Assembly: GCA_964213345.1 (NCBI GenBank)
Contig: CAXOVX010000015.1
Span: 62,001-126,000 of the forward strand
DNA from: CAXOVX01 sp964213345
GTDB lineage: Bacteria > Pseudomonadota > Alphaproteobacteria > Rickettsiales > Midichloriaceae
Reading direction: 5' to 3'
Length of the DNA: 64,000 bases
Within the stretch, counting starts at the first letter, position 1. Every line of letters begins with the position of its first letter. The position numbers and the translations under genes are program-made. Shown one piece after another: positions 8,613-17,886 of this stretch. A model generated the notes under the pieces. The model was not told the origin of the DNA. It did no database searches and was given only the letters and a program-made list of their open reading frames with translations.

Positions 8613-10304
8613 ATGCAACAAAAAGAATATAGGCAGCAAGAAGCCACAGCAAATGTGATCGGGATGATAGGTAGGCAAGGAGGTAGTCCGGTCATCGCTA
8701 GAGTGCAGTATTTGGGTAGTGAATACTTTGTTTCAGTTGAAATGAATGCACCACAGTCTGTGTTGACAGGTTACGCCGCAACTCTCGGAGTAAAGCAATA
8801 TCAAGTTGCTGAAATGCACATGCAACAAGGCAATCAGTATCAGTTTAAAAATGTTGATACAGCAATCACAAATTTGCTTGAGCAAAATTATAAAAACTTA
8901 GTCATTCCTTTGATCAGTTCAGATGACCGTGGCGGTGGTGGTCACACAGTATACGTTGTTGCTTTGCTTAAAGACAATACGTACGATCTACGAATAGTAA
9001 CACAGACTCGGAATATCACTGAAGATAGTAAGCAGGCACTTGTGAAAGCACTGCAACACGTAAAAGATACGCTACAACAGAAGAGTGGTAAGAATGTTAA
9101 TGATGTTAATGATGTTAAGGATGTTCATATAGTAAATGGAGCATTTTGTGCTGGAAATGACATAACTTCATGTACAGAAGCCGGTGTTCCTTTGTTGGAG
9201 GCTATGGTTGCCAAGAAGTCCTATGCCGAGTTTAGTACTTTGCTACAAGATGCAGGGAATAGCCTTTTAAGTGTGCCGGAGTTAGCCCGCATAAGACTTG
9301 TGGGTACATTAGGTGATGGACAAAATGTTCAGAATGCGGTGAAAGAGGCATTGGTTTTGGCGAAAGCGATGGATGGGAATTTAAAAAAAGATCTATTATC
9401 ATTAGACGATCTGTGGGGGTGTAACGCGAATCTCCAGTTCTGCAAGGAAATAAATCAAGATGCCAAGGATATACTAAAAAACATAATTGTGACGCCATCT
9501 GGTGATATTACTCAATGTATGCAGCAATTGCAAGAAAAATTAGTCGAGCAGCCAATGCAGCAGAAAAAGCAGGACAACATTATACTAGAGCAGTTTACTC
9601 AGAATTTGTTCGAAAGCGAGATTTTGGATCCAGCTCAGCAACAAGAAAAGCAGCAGAATCAACAAAATATTATACAGCATGAAGTGCAACAAGAGATTGT
9701 CATTGAAAAAAATGAGCAGTCTGTTGAGGAGTTGGCGCGTGCTTTAACGCGAGATTATCATGATAAATGTGTTGCAGCTATCGGTAGTGATGACAAACAA
9801 GATCTTGTGGCTATGAGGGAGTGCATATTTCTAAAACACAAACTGATGTTCGATGGAGAGGTGGTAAAGAATCAAGGATTGCGTATTGAAGGTTTCCATC
9901 AAAAATTAATGTTGAATTTCCCAGCCTCCAACAGCTATACCACTTCCCTAACAACGGATAATATCGGTAAAAGATTGCATAATGATCCACAAGCAGTTAC
10001 GGCAGAATTCCGAAACATTCTTAGCAATATGTCTCTTCAAGAGCAGGAGCAGTGTAAGAAACAAAAGAAGGAGCTTGATAATCTTGATCCACGGACTATA
10101 GATGAGATATGCGGAGTGATGTATACCCTAAAAAAGGATCATCTAAATCTCGAATTCAGTAACCTGCAGGAATGTGTAAACCTTTTCAACGGATTATGTA
10201 ATGAAAAAATGAAGGAGCAGGACAAACCAAAGTCTCAAGTAGAGAAGCTCAAAAAGCAGGAGGAGCAAAAAAAAGAGCAAAAGAAGGAATGTCTTATATT
10301 TTAG
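8613..10304 (+). CDS. Candidate secreted effector: CE-clan cysteine protease/acetyltransferase-like domain with C-terminal CaaX box
   Basis: This 563-residue protein matches no housekeeping family I know. Residues about 90-200 look like a CE-clan (Ulp1/YopJ-type) catalytic core. His111 lies in GGGGHTVYVVALL, the histidine-bearing strand. Acidic residues follow (Asp125 in YDLRIVTQ). The nucleophile candidate is Cys187 in GNDITSCTEAGVPLLEAM, which resembles the (D/E)CG-(V/I)-x-x-(L/C)-E block of that clan. Residues about 310-370 and 525-560 are Q/E/K-rich. The last residues KKECLIF end in Cys-Leu-Ile-Phe after a lysine-rich stretch, a CaaX prenylation signal of the geranylgeranyl type. There is no signal peptide, so type IV secretion would be the expected route (inference). 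Family assignment is by motif only. Confidence 0.55.
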   Translation: MQQKEYRQQEATANVIGMIGRQGGSPVIARVQYLGSEYFVSVEMNAPQSVLTGYAATLGVKQYQVAEMHMQQGNQYQFKNVDTAITNLLEQNYKNLVIPLISSDDRGGGGHTVYVVALLKDNTYDLRIVTQTRNITEDSKQALVKALQHVKDTLQQKSGKNVNDVNDVKDVHIVNGAFCAGNDITSCTEAGVPLLEAMVAKKSYAEFSTLLQDAGNSLLSVPELARIRLVGTLGDGQNVQNAVKEALVLAKAMDGNLKKDLLSLDDLWGCNANLQFCKEINQDAKDILKNIIVTPSGDITQCMQQLQEKLVEQPMQQKKQDNIILEQFTQNLFESEILDPAQQQEKQQNQQNIIQHEVQQEIVIEKNEQSVEELARALTRDYHDKCVAAIGSDDKQDLVAMRECIFLKHKLMFDGEVVKNQGLRIEGFHQKLMLNFPASNSYTTSLTTDNIGKRLHNDPQAVTAEFRNILSNMSLQEQEQCKKQKKELDNLDPRTIDEICGVMYTLKKDHLNLEFSNLQECVNLFNGLCNEKMKEQDKPKSQVEKLKKQEEQKKEQKKECLIF

Positions 10305-10384
10305 TCGGTTAGAACTAATAAATTGCCGTATCGGTCCCAGTATATTTTTGCAGGGGCTGTTGCGGTTCTCCTAGGCCTTGGGCG

Positions 10385-11683
10385 CTAGTTTGCTTGGTCT
10401 TGTGCTTGCGGATTTCGTTTCTGCTTGTCATCTAGTATAGTCTCTACCAAATCTTGTGCCGAAAGTTGAAAATTGCTTTGCACCCACATTTTTTCAGCAT
10501 ATTTTAGCAGTGCTCCTACCTCTGGACCACAAAATCCCAATGCTACAAGATTTTTGCCTGTAAGCGGCAACTTTGGTATCTTCCAGGTTTGAGCAAGCTT
10601 TAAGAGTGTGCCTAGGTTTTGGCATGGTTCTAATACATTAAGCATACGCACGCAGCATATGTATTGATTTTTACCGAGTAAATAAATACAACGTTTATGC
10701 TCTTCTATACTAACGTCCAATGAAAATTGAACTTTTGGAAAACATAGAGATTGTAGTTCATCATGTTCTGCGTTACTTAAACGCCACTCCTTTCCTAAAT
10801 CTTGCAACTGTTGAAAAGTATATTTGCCTAGCACTAGGAGCACAGCTAGATTAATGGCGGCCGAATCGGTAAACTTAAGTTGTAATATGTCTTTGCTGAT
10901 TTTTGATAAATCAAGGCCTATGTGTAACAAAACACCTTTCTCTCGCATTAAATGCAAAGTTTGTGCTGCAAACGGCATAGTGAGTAACTTAAACATCTCC
11001 TGTTTTATGCGTTCCTTAGCTAGCATTTTTAGGAACAAAGCAAGATCAACAGCTGCGTCTAAACTCTCAGAACATATATCATCTGTAAAACCTAAATATG
11101 CTAAAAATCGGAAATAACGCAATATCCTTAAATAATCTTCATGTATGCGTTCATATGCATTGCCTACAAACTTTACTAATTTTATCTTTAGATCGTTAAA
11201 TCCATCACAATAGTCAAGTATATTACCAAATTCATCCATATACATCGCATTGATTGTAAAATCGCGTCTTTCCGCATCTTCGTGCCAATCTCTGCCAAAT
11301 TCAACAACTGCCCACCTGCCATCACACTCTACATCTTTTCTCAAAGTTGTGATCTCAAATACTTGCCCACCTAATACTGCTGTTACAGTACCATGCTTGA
11401 TGCCCGTTAACATGGATCTTATTTGGTGACTAGATAACACTTTCATCACATCTTCTGGTATAAGCTCGGTAGCTACGTCTATTTCTTGATTGCACTTGAA
11501 CTTAATATTTTTCTCTACATCACGTTCCTCCATCGAGTACAGCATCAAATCACGTACATACCCTCCTACTAACCTGGTCTTGCCCACTGTATTCAAGATA
11601 CTCATCATCAAAATAGCTTGCTCAGGCAGCGCCTGTCTCGCTCCTGGATATGCATATATTATTGGATAGATCTTATTGTTCAT
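10385..11683 (-). CDS. cca: CCA-adding enzyme / poly(A) polymerase family tRNA nucleotidyltransferase
   Basis: The enzyme adds or repairs the 3' CCA of tRNAs. The 432-residue protein has the class II nucleotidyltransferase head: VGGYVRDLML at about residue 39, then an acidic motif that reads EIDVAT where DxD is usual. HGTVTA, EITTLRKDVECDGR, the E-RRDFTINAM block and YLRILRYFRFLAYLGF (head-neck) follow. The C-terminal part is helical and less conserved, as in alphaproteobacterial members. About 15 extra residues sit between GGYVRD and the acidic motif. It needs to act here because three of the four tRNA genes encode CCA while tRNA-Ser does not. CCA-adding versus poly(A) activity cannot be told apart by eye. 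Confidence 0.88.
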   Translation of the reverse strand: MNNKIYPIIYAYPGARQALPEQAILMMSILNTVGKTRLVGGYVRDLMLYSMEERDVEKNIKFKCNQEIDVATELIPEDVMKVLSSHQIRSMLTGIKHGTVTAVLGGQVFEITTLRKDVECDGRWAVVEFGRDWHEDAERRDFTINAMYMDEFGNILDYCDGFNDLKIKLVKFVGNAYERIHEDYLRILRYFRFLAYLGFTDDICSESLDAAVDLALFLKMLAKERIKQEMFKLLTMPFAAQTLHLMREKGVLLHIGLDLSKISKDILQLKFTDSAAINLAVLLVLGKYTFQQLQDLGKEWRLSNAEHDELQSLCFPKVQFSLDVSIEEHKRCIYLLGKNQYICCVRMLNVLEPCQNLGTLLKLAQTWKIPKLPLTGKNLVALGFCGPEVGALLKYAEKMWVQSNFQLSAQDLVETILDDKQKRNPQAQDQAN

Positions 11684-11851
11684 AAAAATATCAACATCTC
11701 ATCAAATTATCGGCAAAAGTAGCAATAAAATACTAAAGATGCAACTTATACCATATACTACCCACCAATACCGCCCCAGTTTTGTTACAATAAAAAAACA
11801 GATTTGTGTAACATCGCAGCTTACATTCAATAAAAAATTTACCCTTCTTAC

Positions 11852-12760
11852 TTACCAGGCGTGATTGAGGCAATTTTTGAGCGCATATATTTCCAGAAAC
11901 CGCCCAATACTTTGATAATTTCCTCTTAATCCCATCCACCCCAATTCCTCAATACTGTATGGCATTGCTGCGTTAGTGATTAATTGAACCAGCATTCTGG
12001 AAGTCAATGCCATTTCACGCCCTTCAACTAATAGTCTTTGGATCCTGTCAGGATACACTTTATCAATATTTAGATATATATTGTCTAAAGAGTGGTATTC
12101 TTGTAGTAGTGAGGCTGCAGTCTTAGCTCCTATTCCCCTAACTCCAGGTATATTATCTGCGCTATCACCTGTTAATGCCAAATAATCCACAATTTGGGTG
12201 GGTGTAATACCCATTTTTTCTTTTACTGCAACACTATCCATAATCCTAGCCTTTATTGGGTCATACACAACAACTGCATCATCATTTACAAGTTGTAGCA
12301 GATCTTTATCTGAAGAAATAATCTTAATTTTACATTTTTCTTTAACACCATATTTGGCATAAGTTGCTATAATATCATCTGCCTCTATTCCTTGTTGATC
12401 TATATACTTTATCCCAAACGCCTCTATAGCCTCCCGCATAATAGCAAATTGCGTTATCAAATCTTCAGGTAATTCTGGACGTTTAGCCTTATATGGACTG
12501 TATATTTGGTGCCGAAATGTGTCTTTGCTACCCCCTTTATCTAGAATAATAGCAATATACTGCTTACATTCATCTGTAGCATGAGCATTAAATAGTGTCA
12601 CAGAAAGTAGTTTAAACAACATACGTATAAACCCATATATGCCCCCTATGGGGATACCAGACGGCGTAGTCAACGCAGGTTGACTGTAATATGCTCTAAA
12701 TATAAAGCCGTATCCATCTATTAAAATTAGCTCAGGCCGTTCGTTCTGATTATCGTTCAT
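11852..12760 (-). CDS. Stand-alone 5'-3' exonuclease (PolA N-terminal domain type)
   Basis: This flap nuclease/5'-3' exonuclease would remove RNA primers and flaps. Its 302 residues correspond to the N-terminal domain of DNA polymerase I: LILIDGYGFIFRAYY, the acidic GIEADDIIATYA, SSDKDLLQLV, and the helix-hairpin-helix region LTGDSADNIPGVRGIGAKTA. The polymerase domain is absent. The frame stops at NHAW* near the usual domain boundary and no polymerase-like sequence follows in the 168 bp to cca. Either polA is split with its polymerase part elsewhere, or this is a separate nuclease as in some bacteria. Active-site acidic residues look complete. Confidence 0.85.
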   Translation of the reverse strand: MNDNQNERPELILIDGYGFIFRAYYSQPALTTPSGIPIGGIYGFIRMLFKLLSVTLFNAHATDECKQYIAIILDKGGSKDTFRHQIYSPYKAKRPELPEDLITQFAIMREAIEAFGIKYIDQQGIEADDIIATYAKYGVKEKCKIKIISSDKDLLQLVNDDAVVVYDPIKARIMDSVAVKEKMGITPTQIVDYLALTGDSADNIPGVRGIGAKTAASLLQEYHSLDNIYLNIDKVYPDRIQRLLVEGREMALTSRMLVQLITNAAMPYSIEELGWMGLRGNYQSIGRFLEIYALKNCLNHAW

Positions 12761-12794
12761 AACTTATGTGCAAAAATATAAAACCCAAAATGAG

Positions 12795-12826
12795 TTTATA
12801 CCATAAAAAACAAGACTTGGTATAAA
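12795..12826. repeat. Short inverted repeat with MITE-like tips
   Basis: TTTATACCA at 12795-12803 and TGGTATAAA at 12818-12826 are perfectly complementary with a 14-bp spacer. The right arm is preceded by GACT, giving GACTTGGTATA, the tip of the dispersed MITE-like repeat. It may be an internally deleted remnant of that repeat. It lies in the promoter region shared by the exonuclease gene and iscU. Confidence 0.4.
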
Positions 12827-12969
12827 ATTTGATTTCGCTAAGTGTGTAGTATCTAGATAACAGTTGCGTTAAGTGTATGACTTATTTATCCTGCAGTCAA
12901 TGTACGCACGACAAACATGGTAAGCAAAGCCAAGTATGAATCTTTAAATTTGTTAGCAAAAAAGTTAAT

Positions 12970-13368
12970 ATGGCTTACAGCAAAAAGGTAATAGAGCATT
13001 ACGAAAATCCACGTAATGTTGGTGCTTTTTCCAACGACGATGCAGATGTTGGGACAGGATTGGTAGGAGCTCCCGCATGTGGGGATGTGATGCGTTTACA
13101 AATAAAAGTCAATCCCCAAAATAATGTGATAGAAGATGTGAAATTTAAAACATTTGGGTGTTTATCCGCTATTGCATCAAGCTCTTTAGCAACAGAAAAA
13201 ATTAAGGGAAAAACGTTAGCAGAAGCACGGCAAATCAAAAATTCCGAGATTGCAACAGAGTTAGCTTTACCACCAATCAAGTTTCACTGCTCTGTGCTAG
13301 CTGAAGCAGCGATTAAAAAGGCTATTGCTGATTATGAAAATAAAAGAAAAAATACTTCTAGCAAATAA
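12970..13368 (+). CDS. iscU: Iron-sulfur cluster scaffold IscU
   Basis: IscU is the scaffold on which IscS-derived sulfur and iron are assembled into clusters. All three ligand cysteines are visible: Cys37 with Asp39 (GAPACGDVM), Cys64 (TFGCLSAIASSS) and Cys107 (KFHCSVLAE). The chaperone-binding block reads LPPIKFHC, corresponding to the LPPVK motif recognised by HscA. One oddity is Leu65 where the family nearly always has Gly (FGCGSA). The length of 132 is normal. iscA follows 22 bp later. I do not find iscS upstream within the 209-bp gap. Confidence 0.95.
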   Translation: MAYSKKVIEHYENPRNVGAFSNDDADVGTGLVGAPACGDVMRLQIKVNPQNNVIEDVKFKTFGCLSAIASSSLATEKIKGKTLAEARQIKNSEIATELALPPIKFHCSVLAEAAIKKAIADYENKRKNTSSK

Positions 13369-13390
13369 CAAAAGAGCATTTACGACAAAT

Positions 13391-13777
13391 ATGGAAAAAA
13401 CAAAAGCAGGTAAAGCAGTACTCGGTATAACCGATGCGGCTGCAGTGAAGGTCAAAGAGCTATTGAGCAAAGGTTCACATCCTTATTTAGGCATTAGGAT
13501 AGGTGTTAAAACTGGGGGATGTAGGGGAAAGACTTATACATTTGAGTACGCAAGTGAAAAACAGAACAACGACATAGAAGTGAATGATAAGGGTATACGC
13601 ATTTTTATTGATTCTAGGGTAGTTACATATTTGTTAGGTACTATCATAGATTATGTCGATAACAAACCAGAAGCTGGATTTATGTTTATGAATCCAAACG
13701 TAAAAAGCAGCTGCGGTTGCGGTAGATCGTTTAATACTACAGAGTGTACCCTAAGCATGTTTGATCTCAAAGAATAG
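13391..13777 (+). CDS. iscA: IscA/HesB-type iron-sulfur cluster assembly protein
   Basis: This A-type carrier of the HesB family has the conserved cysteines in GGCRGKTYTFEYA and the C-terminal SCGCGRSF pair, in the expected positions. I start it at the ATG at 13391 (128 residues, MEKTKAGKAVLGIT) because that gives the family N-terminus. The frame is open upstream to 13325, but that would overlap iscU by 44 bp and add a non-family extension. It forms an operon with iscU. The usual next genes (hscB, hscA, fdx) are absent; IS debris begins within 550 bp downstream. Confidence 0.92.
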   Translation: MEKTKAGKAVLGITDAAAVKVKELLSKGSHPYLGIRIGVKTGGCRGKTYTFEYASEKQNNDIEVNDKGIRIFIDSRVVTYLLGTIIDYVDNKPEAGFMFMNPNVKSSCGCGRSFNTTECTLSMFDLKE

Positions 13778-14327
13778 TGGTGTATTATACAAAAACACAA
13801 ACTGAAAGGAGAAAATTTTTAACGAAGTTATGCACAAAATTTCATAGGAGTATGGAGTTCGACGAAATTCTATCACCAAATCACTGCCTAATCCCCCAAA
13901 TTGAAAGTAAGAAGTTTATTGTGACCTCTTTACGCTTATGTGGTTAGCATGCACACTGGTTGATAACGCATAATTCAAAGAATAGAAAATGAATTTGTTA
14001 CAAGAATACAATTAGAAGCATATCAAAGCAGTTATTGTAGGAGGCCTGGTCCCATTCCTGTCCTTGCTCCTGGCATATTATTAAAGTATTTCTCAAGGAA
14101 GTCATAGATGAGAACTACGGGAATATTGCCATATCACGCTACTATCATCATCGGCATTAACACGTATTATCTGCCGTACATTGCGAGCTTTCCAATAACT
14201 GGTATGTAGCAGCATAGTCAAATTGCGTAGTGTAGGGAAATACTAGACGTTACTTTAAGGAATCTGCGTTATAAATCTCTCCGGCCTTTGCTGGAACAGT
14301 ACCGCTCCAACCCACCACCTTTTTCAA
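13778..14327. other. Gene-free stretch after iscA
   Basis: I see no supportable gene in these 550 bp. A 31-codon frame begins MEFDEILSPNHCL at about 13852 and stops before 13950; it shows no recognisable family. Several short stop-rich frames suggest decayed coding sequence. The isc operon may have been cut here, but no hscB or hscA remnant is recognisable by eye. Confidence 0.4.
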
Positions 14328-15312
14328 CCCGAAGTAAGGATAAGATTACAAGATAATAGTTGTTGAGATAGCAGGTTTATTGAGAGATAGTTGATGTGAT
14401 ATCAAACGAGCTATAAGATTACAAAAAGCATTTTCTACGGATGTGAACGTAGAGTGCCATAGTCTTTGAAATTGCTTGAGTTTGTCGAAAATAGTTTCAA
14501 CAATTGTACGTTTATAGAGCAAAAACTTATCTTGTAGGAGTAATAATTTATTTTTCATGTTCTTCTTAAGCCTCGTAATGAGCAACAAATCTTGATTCAA
14601 TAGCTGTGTTGCTAATTCTTCTGAGATATATCCTTTATCGCCAAATAATTTCCCCCACAAACCCTTTGCCATGGTCAAGACAGGCTTTCTGTCGTCAACA
14701 TTACCAGGTGTAATTCTGATAGAAACAAATTCGCTTTTATCATTGAAAATTGTGTGTAATTTTAGACCATAAAACCAGCTAGTGCTTGTTCTACTTTTTA
14801 TGGTAATTCCACGAAAAACCTTATGTCTAGTGCCACGTGAGCCTTACATGTCTCCAATGGTGTAGAGTCCACAAATTGGATACCAGTAACTTCCCCAGTA
14901 ATGCATTGCAATAAGCAACATAATATAGGCAAATACGCTTCAATACGGCTATAAACCTATCATACAACAATAAATTTTCGAAATCTCTCCGGTGTTTTAC
15001 ATACACATAAAACAACTAAACTCACTCTCTTGGTAGCCTAATAGAGTAAGTTTAGTTCTAGTCACTATCTCGCTAAGACTCATATGCCCATTCCTGCACA
15101 TATGGTTTTTCTTATCCTTCTTTATGTATTCCAATAAATGGGCTCTCCACAAGGGGACGAATCCTTTGCAAAAATCATCAACATAACAATATATTCCTGA
15201 AAAATCTGTTCCCATATGATACCTGTTTGTTAGGGTTTATCGTCTTTTTCAAACAGATATCATATGTTCTTCTTGTCGCAATATATTATTCATTCCTTAT
15301 CCTTAGTTCGGG
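14328..15312 (-). mobile_element. IS982-family insertion sequence, decayed, full length
   Basis: This 985-bp element is bounded by CCCGAAGTAAGGATAAG at the left and CTTATCC-TTAGTTCGGG at the right, imperfect inverted repeats. The minus-strand transposase is broken into three frames. These are 15215-14997 (IYCYVDDFCKGF and SLSEIVT, the IS982 N-terminal block), 15015-14827, and 14678-14346 (GLWGKLFGDKGYISEEL then RLKKNMKNKL and TIVETIFDKLKQ, the D/E catalytic block). The order and motifs are those of IS982-type DDE transposases of about 290 residues. At least two frameshifts inactivate it. No clear target duplication is visible. Confidence 0.85.
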
Positions 15313-15539
15313 AGTTTTACTAAATATAACATAACTTTTCCCTGCAGGCTTGGATACTAATGGAGCTCCGATTCTGGGACTGATGCTGGATGGTTTGTAT
15401 TTTCAGGAGTTAAAGACGCTATTATTTGAATGATTTTAGCTAAGGAATGTGTCTTATAGACTGTGTTTAAAATTTATTATTTGTGTATTCTAGAAGATTC
15501 TCTATATTTTTGGTGATTAGCTATACCAATCCCTTGATT

Positions 15540-16440
15540 GGCAGGGTCAATATGCACAACGTTTTAAATAAAAACGAATAGCATGCATAAGTGCTGAAAA
15601 CTTATTCTTTGCTATGCTAAAGAGGCGTGAATATATAGTATCTTTAGAAAAGACCCACTCAAAAGGCGCCCTCCATATAGAATCCGAAGGGTCGAACCCA
15701 CCATTTTTACCCTTCCTATCAGTCTTCTTAATTCCTCCAAGATGCCCTCTTTTAGCTATGGCTATAGTTTTGGCAGGAGACGTGCAATACCCATTATCTG
15801 CGTATATAGAGCGCCTAGACGGGCACACATGTTTAAATCCCTGGGCATCTGTTAACGTTTGCTGGTGTAATCGTCGCCTTATCTACACTCACATGTTTTT
15901 TATAACCATACAAAAACTTAGTACCACCTTTACAGCCGATCTTAGCTTGTTTATCATGTGCCACTTTAGACAAAACTTCATTATTCAGTTTTTCATATTT
16001 CTTCCGCCTTGCCTCATCTCTCTCTTCCCACAAACTTGCCTTCGATATTAGGTGCGATGCATCAACAAATGTAAATACCTCGCTTATATAATTGCGCCAT
16101 AAGCTGATCTCTGAAAATACTAAATATCCTAGATAGCTTTGGTCCCTATCTTTTCCCTTAGCTTACTAAATACGCTATAATCTGGAGTCGCATCCCTTAA
16201 ATCAAACTCACAAAACCACTTTGCTGCGTTGCCATCACTCTATCTTTCAAGTTCTTATCGCTCAAATCTTCCATCAATTGCAGAAGCACTTAAATAGCCT
16301 ATGAACTCTGTAACCTTTGTAATTAGCTGGCAACTCAACTGCTGATAACTCACCACTAATTGCCGCAAAATTAAATAATGCCTTGAAACTCCTCTATTGA
16401 TTATCCCTAGATACCAACTCTTCCAAACTCACCATTATTA
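15540..16440 (-). pseudogene. IS5-superfamily transposase relic
   Basis: Minus-strand fragments include 16033-15833 (LWEERDEA-like start then KKYEKLNNEVL, KVAHDKQAKIGCKG, FLYGYKKHVSVDKA) and 15828-15547 (CPSRRSIYADNGYC then APFEWVFS, the D...E end). They are in the order of an IS5-type transposase with the YGYK-HV block and the ADKGYC-like catalytic Asp (here ADNGYC). Further upstream fragments reach about 16440. Frames are broken at several points. The 227 bp before it (15313-15539) holds only a 32-codon tail of an unknown frame (LDTNGAPILGLMLDGLYF). Confidence 0.75.
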
Positions 16441-16698
16441 TTTAACTTAATACCATTTGTCCACCATATATCTTGCCCACCTACATGAATAATACCTTTT
16501 ATCTCATCTCGCAACAGCCCCTTTATCAGTTTTTATCGAAACGCCTCAAACCCCCAATTTGCCCTTATAACATTTTATATTTTTGGAAAGCCAAATTCAT
16601 AAATCGTGTATCATCAGCCCTATTTTATAGGTATTACAAGCAGTTTTCTTATCCAAAGTTGAGGGGTTTAAGACACAACCATTTTTCATTTAACTATA

Positions 16699-17829
16699 TT
16701 AGAATTTATACGTCACTCCAGCCGTAAAGAGAAAACTGCTTAAATTTGTGCTAATACCACCTATTGACGTGTTATTTATGTGGGTAATCAGCACTTTACT
16801 CGAGGTAACCTTCCCATAATCAAAGTATCGCACAGAAGCACTCAAAGAAAGCTTATTATTTATGGGATAGGCAACACCTGCACCAATCGACCATGCGAGC
16901 GATGTATTGCTCTTTTTTTCTGCTTTGATAACCAATGATCCAGCATTATCACGGCCCTTCAATACCTTAAATTCATGCAATGTGACTCCAACTCCACCAG
17001 TAATATAAGGCCTCATACTATGAATAGCAGGTAAAAAATAAGAACCATTCAACATAAACGTATGTGTGTTATTTTTTAGTTTTGCCTCTTCCTTTATCTC
17101 TTCATGTTTTGTTACTTGTGCCATTTTTACGGCAGGAACCTCTTTGTCATGCACTTTTACAGCCTCTGTCACTACCTCTGTCACTATACCAAATTTTTCC
17201 CGAGCTTCTCTAAGATTTTGCTGCATTTTCTCGTTAGCCCGTCCCATTCTTTCCTCTTTCTTTCCCCCCCAAGCTGGGTTATCAGCTGGTAGTCTGGTCG
17301 CTAACGCTTCCCTCCTGCCTGCCATCCACTTTTCCCATTGTACACGAGCATCGTACTCTTGCCGCTGGATATTAGTTAGGTGTTCCATGTGCCACTTAAT
17401 CCCCTCCTGCTTATGTGTTGCTCTATGAACTTCTGCATTATGAATTGTAGTGACTACAGAATCACTAACATCACTATTTGCTTGACTACCAATTTGCCCG
17501 GTTTCTGACCATTGATACGATTTTGTACACACATTACTTGTGGACTGCATAAATAGCCCGATAGCGAAGTTATCACTAACTTGAGCTCCTACTTCTATGC
17601 CATATGCTATGCCATTGCTAAATTTTGAAGTACTTAGTTTTATTGCGCTATTACTAGTACCACCCTCAAATCCCTGCGTAACCCCAGTACTTAGTTCCAG
17701 CTTAGCATAAACATTATTTTGAGTTACAGCTTTTGCATATGACTGACTACTGTACAAGACAAATAACATAATAGCTAGAAAAAGCAATTTGTGCACACCA
17801 CCATAACCTAATCCCATACCTCTCCCCAT
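16699..17829 (-). CDS. Outer-membrane beta-barrel protein with large helical insertion
   Basis: This 376-residue protein has a signal peptide (LLFLAIMLFVLY, cleavage after SYA near residue 32) and ends in a beta-barrel signature with C-terminal Phe (FTAGVTYKF). Strand-like repeats occupy residues about 35-105 (VYAKLELSTG, GIAYGIEVGAQV, FAIGLFM) and about 250-376 (YITGGVGVTLHEF, SIGAGVAYPI, LSASVRYFDYG). That is the pattern of small OmpA/OprF-like or Rickettsiales surface-antigen barrels. Residues about 130-245 are different: charged, Trp/Arg/Glu-rich and strongly helical (WEKWMAGRREAL, MGRANEKMQQNLREAREKF). This would be an extended surface loop or a periplasmic insertion. The exact family is not recognised. 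It is co-oriented with the two genes upstream. Confidence 0.7.
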   Translation of the reverse strand: MGRGMGLGYGGVHKLLFLAIMLFVLYSSQSYAKAVTQNNVYAKLELSTGVTQGFEGGTSNSAIKLSTSKFSNGIAYGIEVGAQVSDNFAIGLFMQSTSNVCTKSYQWSETGQIGSQANSDVSDSVVTTIHNAEVHRATHKQEGIKWHMEHLTNIQRQEYDARVQWEKWMAGRREALATRLPADNPAWGGKKEERMGRANEKMQQNLREAREKFGIVTEVVTEAVKVHDKEVPAVKMAQVTKHEEIKEEAKLKNNTHTFMLNGSYFLPAIHSMRPYITGGVGVTLHEFKVLKGRDNAGSLVIKAEKKSNTSLAWSIGAGVAYPINNKLSLSASVRYFDYGKVTSSKVLITHINNTSIGGISTNLSSFLFTAGVTYKF

Positions 17830-17886
17830 AGACCTTAGTTTGTGTATTTATAAACTAAATAACATTCACATTTTACGCCAACTTTA

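Noticed and set aside
13778..14327. Remnant of hscB/hscA after iscA
   Set aside because: No frame shows J-domain or Hsp70 motifs; the stretch cannot be assigned.
15614..16051. 145-codon plus-strand frame
   Set aside because: It is antisense to IS5-type transposase fragments that are recognisable on the other strand.
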